A program made the translations under genes and the position numbers. This document shows positions 62,748-64,000 of a stretch of DNA of 64,000 nt, piece by piece. Location of the stretch: the NCBI RefSeq assembly GCF_000381525.1, contig NZ_KB906609.1:23340-87339 (forward strand), given 5' to 3'. This stretch comes from Peptostreptococcus anaerobius VPI 4330 = DSM 2949 (GTDB taxonomy: Bacteria; Bacillota; Clostridia; Peptostreptococcales; Peptostreptococcaceae). The notes beneath the pieces were generated by a model that was not told the origin of the DNA, did no database searches, and saw only the letters and a list, made by a program, of their open reading frames with translations. Numbering within the stretch: position 1 is the first letter of the stretch; each line of letters begins with the position of its first letter.

Positions 62748-63269
62748 ATGAATAAAAAATTTAAGCAAAATATATCGGATAATAAATTTGTGTATCTATT
62801 AATATTTACTGAGGTAATCCTAACATATATTGCATGTTCAGGTACTCTATACATGAGTATGAACATTGTCAATAAAGCTATTTTATCCTTTGGCTTGCTA
62901 CTTATATATTTATCCAATTATCTATTGCTATTAAATAACAAAAACAAATTAATTATAAGAAATGCATTAACAGTAGCTGCTTTTACAATACTAACAGTAA
63001 TTGACATCATCTATTTTGATATGAGCGATAAATATTTTTATGAACTATTTAGTGCTCAGCTATTGATGGTATTTTTTGTGGAAGACGCAGTAATAAGCTT
63101 ACTAAGTAAAAAATTGTTTTTTAATGAAAGCATAAAAATTTATTTTTTCATTGCTTGGTCAATAGCTAGTATACTTACATATTTTAAAATTGTAAGTGGA
63201 ATAAAGTTACTAATTATTTTAATGCCAATAGTTTACTCCTACCCACTAATATTTTTTATTATTACGTAA
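62748..63269 (+). CDS. Membrane protein of unknown function
   Basis: A 173-residue protein with about five hydrophobic segments, first at about residues 14-36, and no recognised motif. The sequence is unlike the other membrane proteins in the window. The ribosome-binding site is poor (a GATGTG stretch), unlike the core genes, and the codon use is very AT-rich. It ends just before a frameshifted HlyD-like remnant, so it could be a leftover gene of a peptide-export or immunity locus. Confidence 0.5.
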   Translation: MNKKFKQNISDNKFVYLLIFTEVILTYIACSGTLYMSMNIVNKAILSFGLLLIYLSNYLLLLNNKNKLIIRNALTVAAFTILTVIDIIYFDMSDKYFYELFSAQLLMVFFVEDAVISLLSKKLFFNESIKIYFFIAWSIASILTYFKIVSGIKLLIILMPIVYSYPLIFFIIT

Positions 63270-63289
63270 ATTGATATTGCAATTTACGT
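63264..63289. repeat. Perfect 10-bp inverted repeat at the end of the membrane protein gene
   Basis: ACGTAAATTG (63264-63273) and CAATTTACGT (63280-63289) with a six-base loop. No T-run follows. It overlaps the last codons and the stop of the membrane protein gene. Confidence 0.6.
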
Positions 63290-63683
63290 ATGATATTGAT
63301 TTAAAAGAGGGTTTATATTTAAATCAATGTCAAGCAATTTTTAATATTTTACCAGATGATTTTGAGAAATACGAAGTTGAAATATATGTACAGAATTCTG
63401 ATATTGGAAAAGTTAAAAAAATCAACCAATAAAGTTAGAAATTCCAGCATACCCATCTAGTGAGTATGGTTTTATTGATAGCAAAATAACTGATATATCT
63501 AAAGAAACAAAGGTAAATGAAAAAACTGGACAATCATATTATATAGTAAAATGTATAATAGAAAAAAATAAAGTTAGTAATAATATTAATTTGAATAATG
63601 ATATGTTAGCTAAAGCAAAGATTGTTGTCGATCAGAAGAGAGTATTAACATATCTATTAGAAAAAATTAATTTATGGGATTAA
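63271..63683 (+). pseudogene. HlyD-family secretion adaptor, C-terminal remnant with a frameshift
   Basis: Two reading frames carry the C-terminal part of a HlyD-type (membrane-fusion) adaptor of ABC peptide or bacteriocin exporters. The first, from about 63271, has ILPDDFEKYEVEIYVQNSD and then stops at 63430. The second continues with PIKLEIPAYPSSEYGFIDSK, KVNEKTGQSYYIVKC and ends KIVVDQKRVLTYLLEKINL before a stop at 63681. They join at a run of seven A residues (63415-63421), so a one-base change is the likely cause. The N-terminal half and start are missing. Confidence 0.7.
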
Positions 63684-63819
63684 ATTTATAACTGATAGAA
63701 ACGACTAAATTTAAATGGTTGATTGTATAATCAATTTGTACAACTAAATAAAAAATGATTCATTGCGAATCCTGTGTTAAAATATAAGTCACAACACAAA
63801 TACATACAGGAGGTCCACA

Positions 63820-64000
63820 ATGAATCAACTTAATTTTAACACAAAAAAGAGAAACTTTAAACACCTAAGTGAGTATGAAAGAGGAGAAATTTATGCCATG
63901 ATCAAATTAGGTTGCTCAATATCTTCTATTGCTAGGCACCTAAAAAGGTCAAGAACCACTATTTACAATGAGCTTAAAGGTGGTAGGGTGGAACAAATAA
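63820..64000 (+). mobile_element. IS30-family transposase, N-terminal part cut by window end
   Basis: ATG at 63820, after AGGAGG, opens a frame that is still open at base 64000 (60 codons). It begins with LSEYERGEIYAMIKLGCSIS and then SIARHLKRSRTTIYNEL, the helix-turn-helix of IS30-type transposases. The rest of the element is beyond the window. Its left end should lie in 63684-63819, upstream of the start, but the other end is needed to fix the terminal inverted repeat. Confidence 0.85.

Overview
The window is AT-rich, densely coded DNA from an anaerobic low-GC Gram-positive. The evidence is pyruvate:ferredoxin oxidoreductase, AGA/AGG arginine codons, strong AGGAGG ribosome-binding sites, sigma-A promoters, a T-box, SepF, DivIVA and the YlmG/YlmH set. 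It looks like a Clostridia member, most plausibly Peptostreptococcaceae and possibly Peptostreptococcus. That placement is inference from gene content, not a database match. Nearly everything is on the plus strand; the exceptions are one phosphatase gene and a four-gene pilin-like cluster.

Layout. 0-8 kb is energy and uptake: the 3' part of the PFOR gene, a GlcT/LicT antiterminator with a glucose-type PTS permease, a sodium:solute symporter and a divergent metallophosphatase-like protein. 8.4-12 kb is a peptidoglycan branch module: an ATP-grasp ligase resembling D-aspartate ligase, an aspartate racemase and MurE whose specificity motif reads DNPD. Together these predict an L-Lys wall with a D-Asp bridge. 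12-16.4 kb has ychF, a leucine-rich repeat protein and two M16 peptidases. 16.5-28.8 kb is a thinned dcw cluster: lgt-rsmH-murF-mraY, then murD-murG, then ftsZ. The genes usual in such clusters (ftsL, a transpeptidase, ftsW, murB, murC, divIB, ftsA) are not here. Between mraY and murD sits a foreign-looking island (about 20.7-24.6 kb): an unrecognised acidic protein, a KilA-N protein with an apparent internal deletion, a membrane protein and an ABC-F resistance-type ATPase behind a short leader peptide.

28.9-35.5 kb carries nrdR, a YfiH-type protein, a PhoB/PhoR-like pair, der, plsY and gpsA. 35.5-42.2 kb carries the YggS-SepF-YlmG-YlmH-DivIVA division set and ileS under an isoleucine T-box. 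After a GNAT gene and a convergent low-molecular-weight phosphatase comes a long run, 43.6-60 kb. It holds xseA-xseB-ispA, a YuiD-like membrane protein, dxs, tlyA and recN. Then come SteA/SteB-like proteins, a GT2 enzyme, a MraY-like GT4 protein, a DUF3866 protein, punA, mltG, an O-methyltransferase and a U32 protein. The last 4 kb is accessory: a minus-strand minor-pilin-like cluster, a lone membrane protein, a frameshifted HlyD-family remnant and the start of an IS30-type transposase cut by the window edge.

The unifying theme is building and dividing the cell envelope: precursor synthesis, a predicted D-Asp bridge, Z-ring assembly with SepF as the likely membrane tether, lipid and isoprenoid supply, and an envelope module after recN. 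The less ordinary structure is intergenic: four nearly perfect 29-bp tandem repeats before the GT2 gene, degenerate 28-bp repeats inside the pilin cluster, a tandemly duplicated ribosome-binding site and start codon before the O-methyltransferase, and inverted repeats at several promoters.
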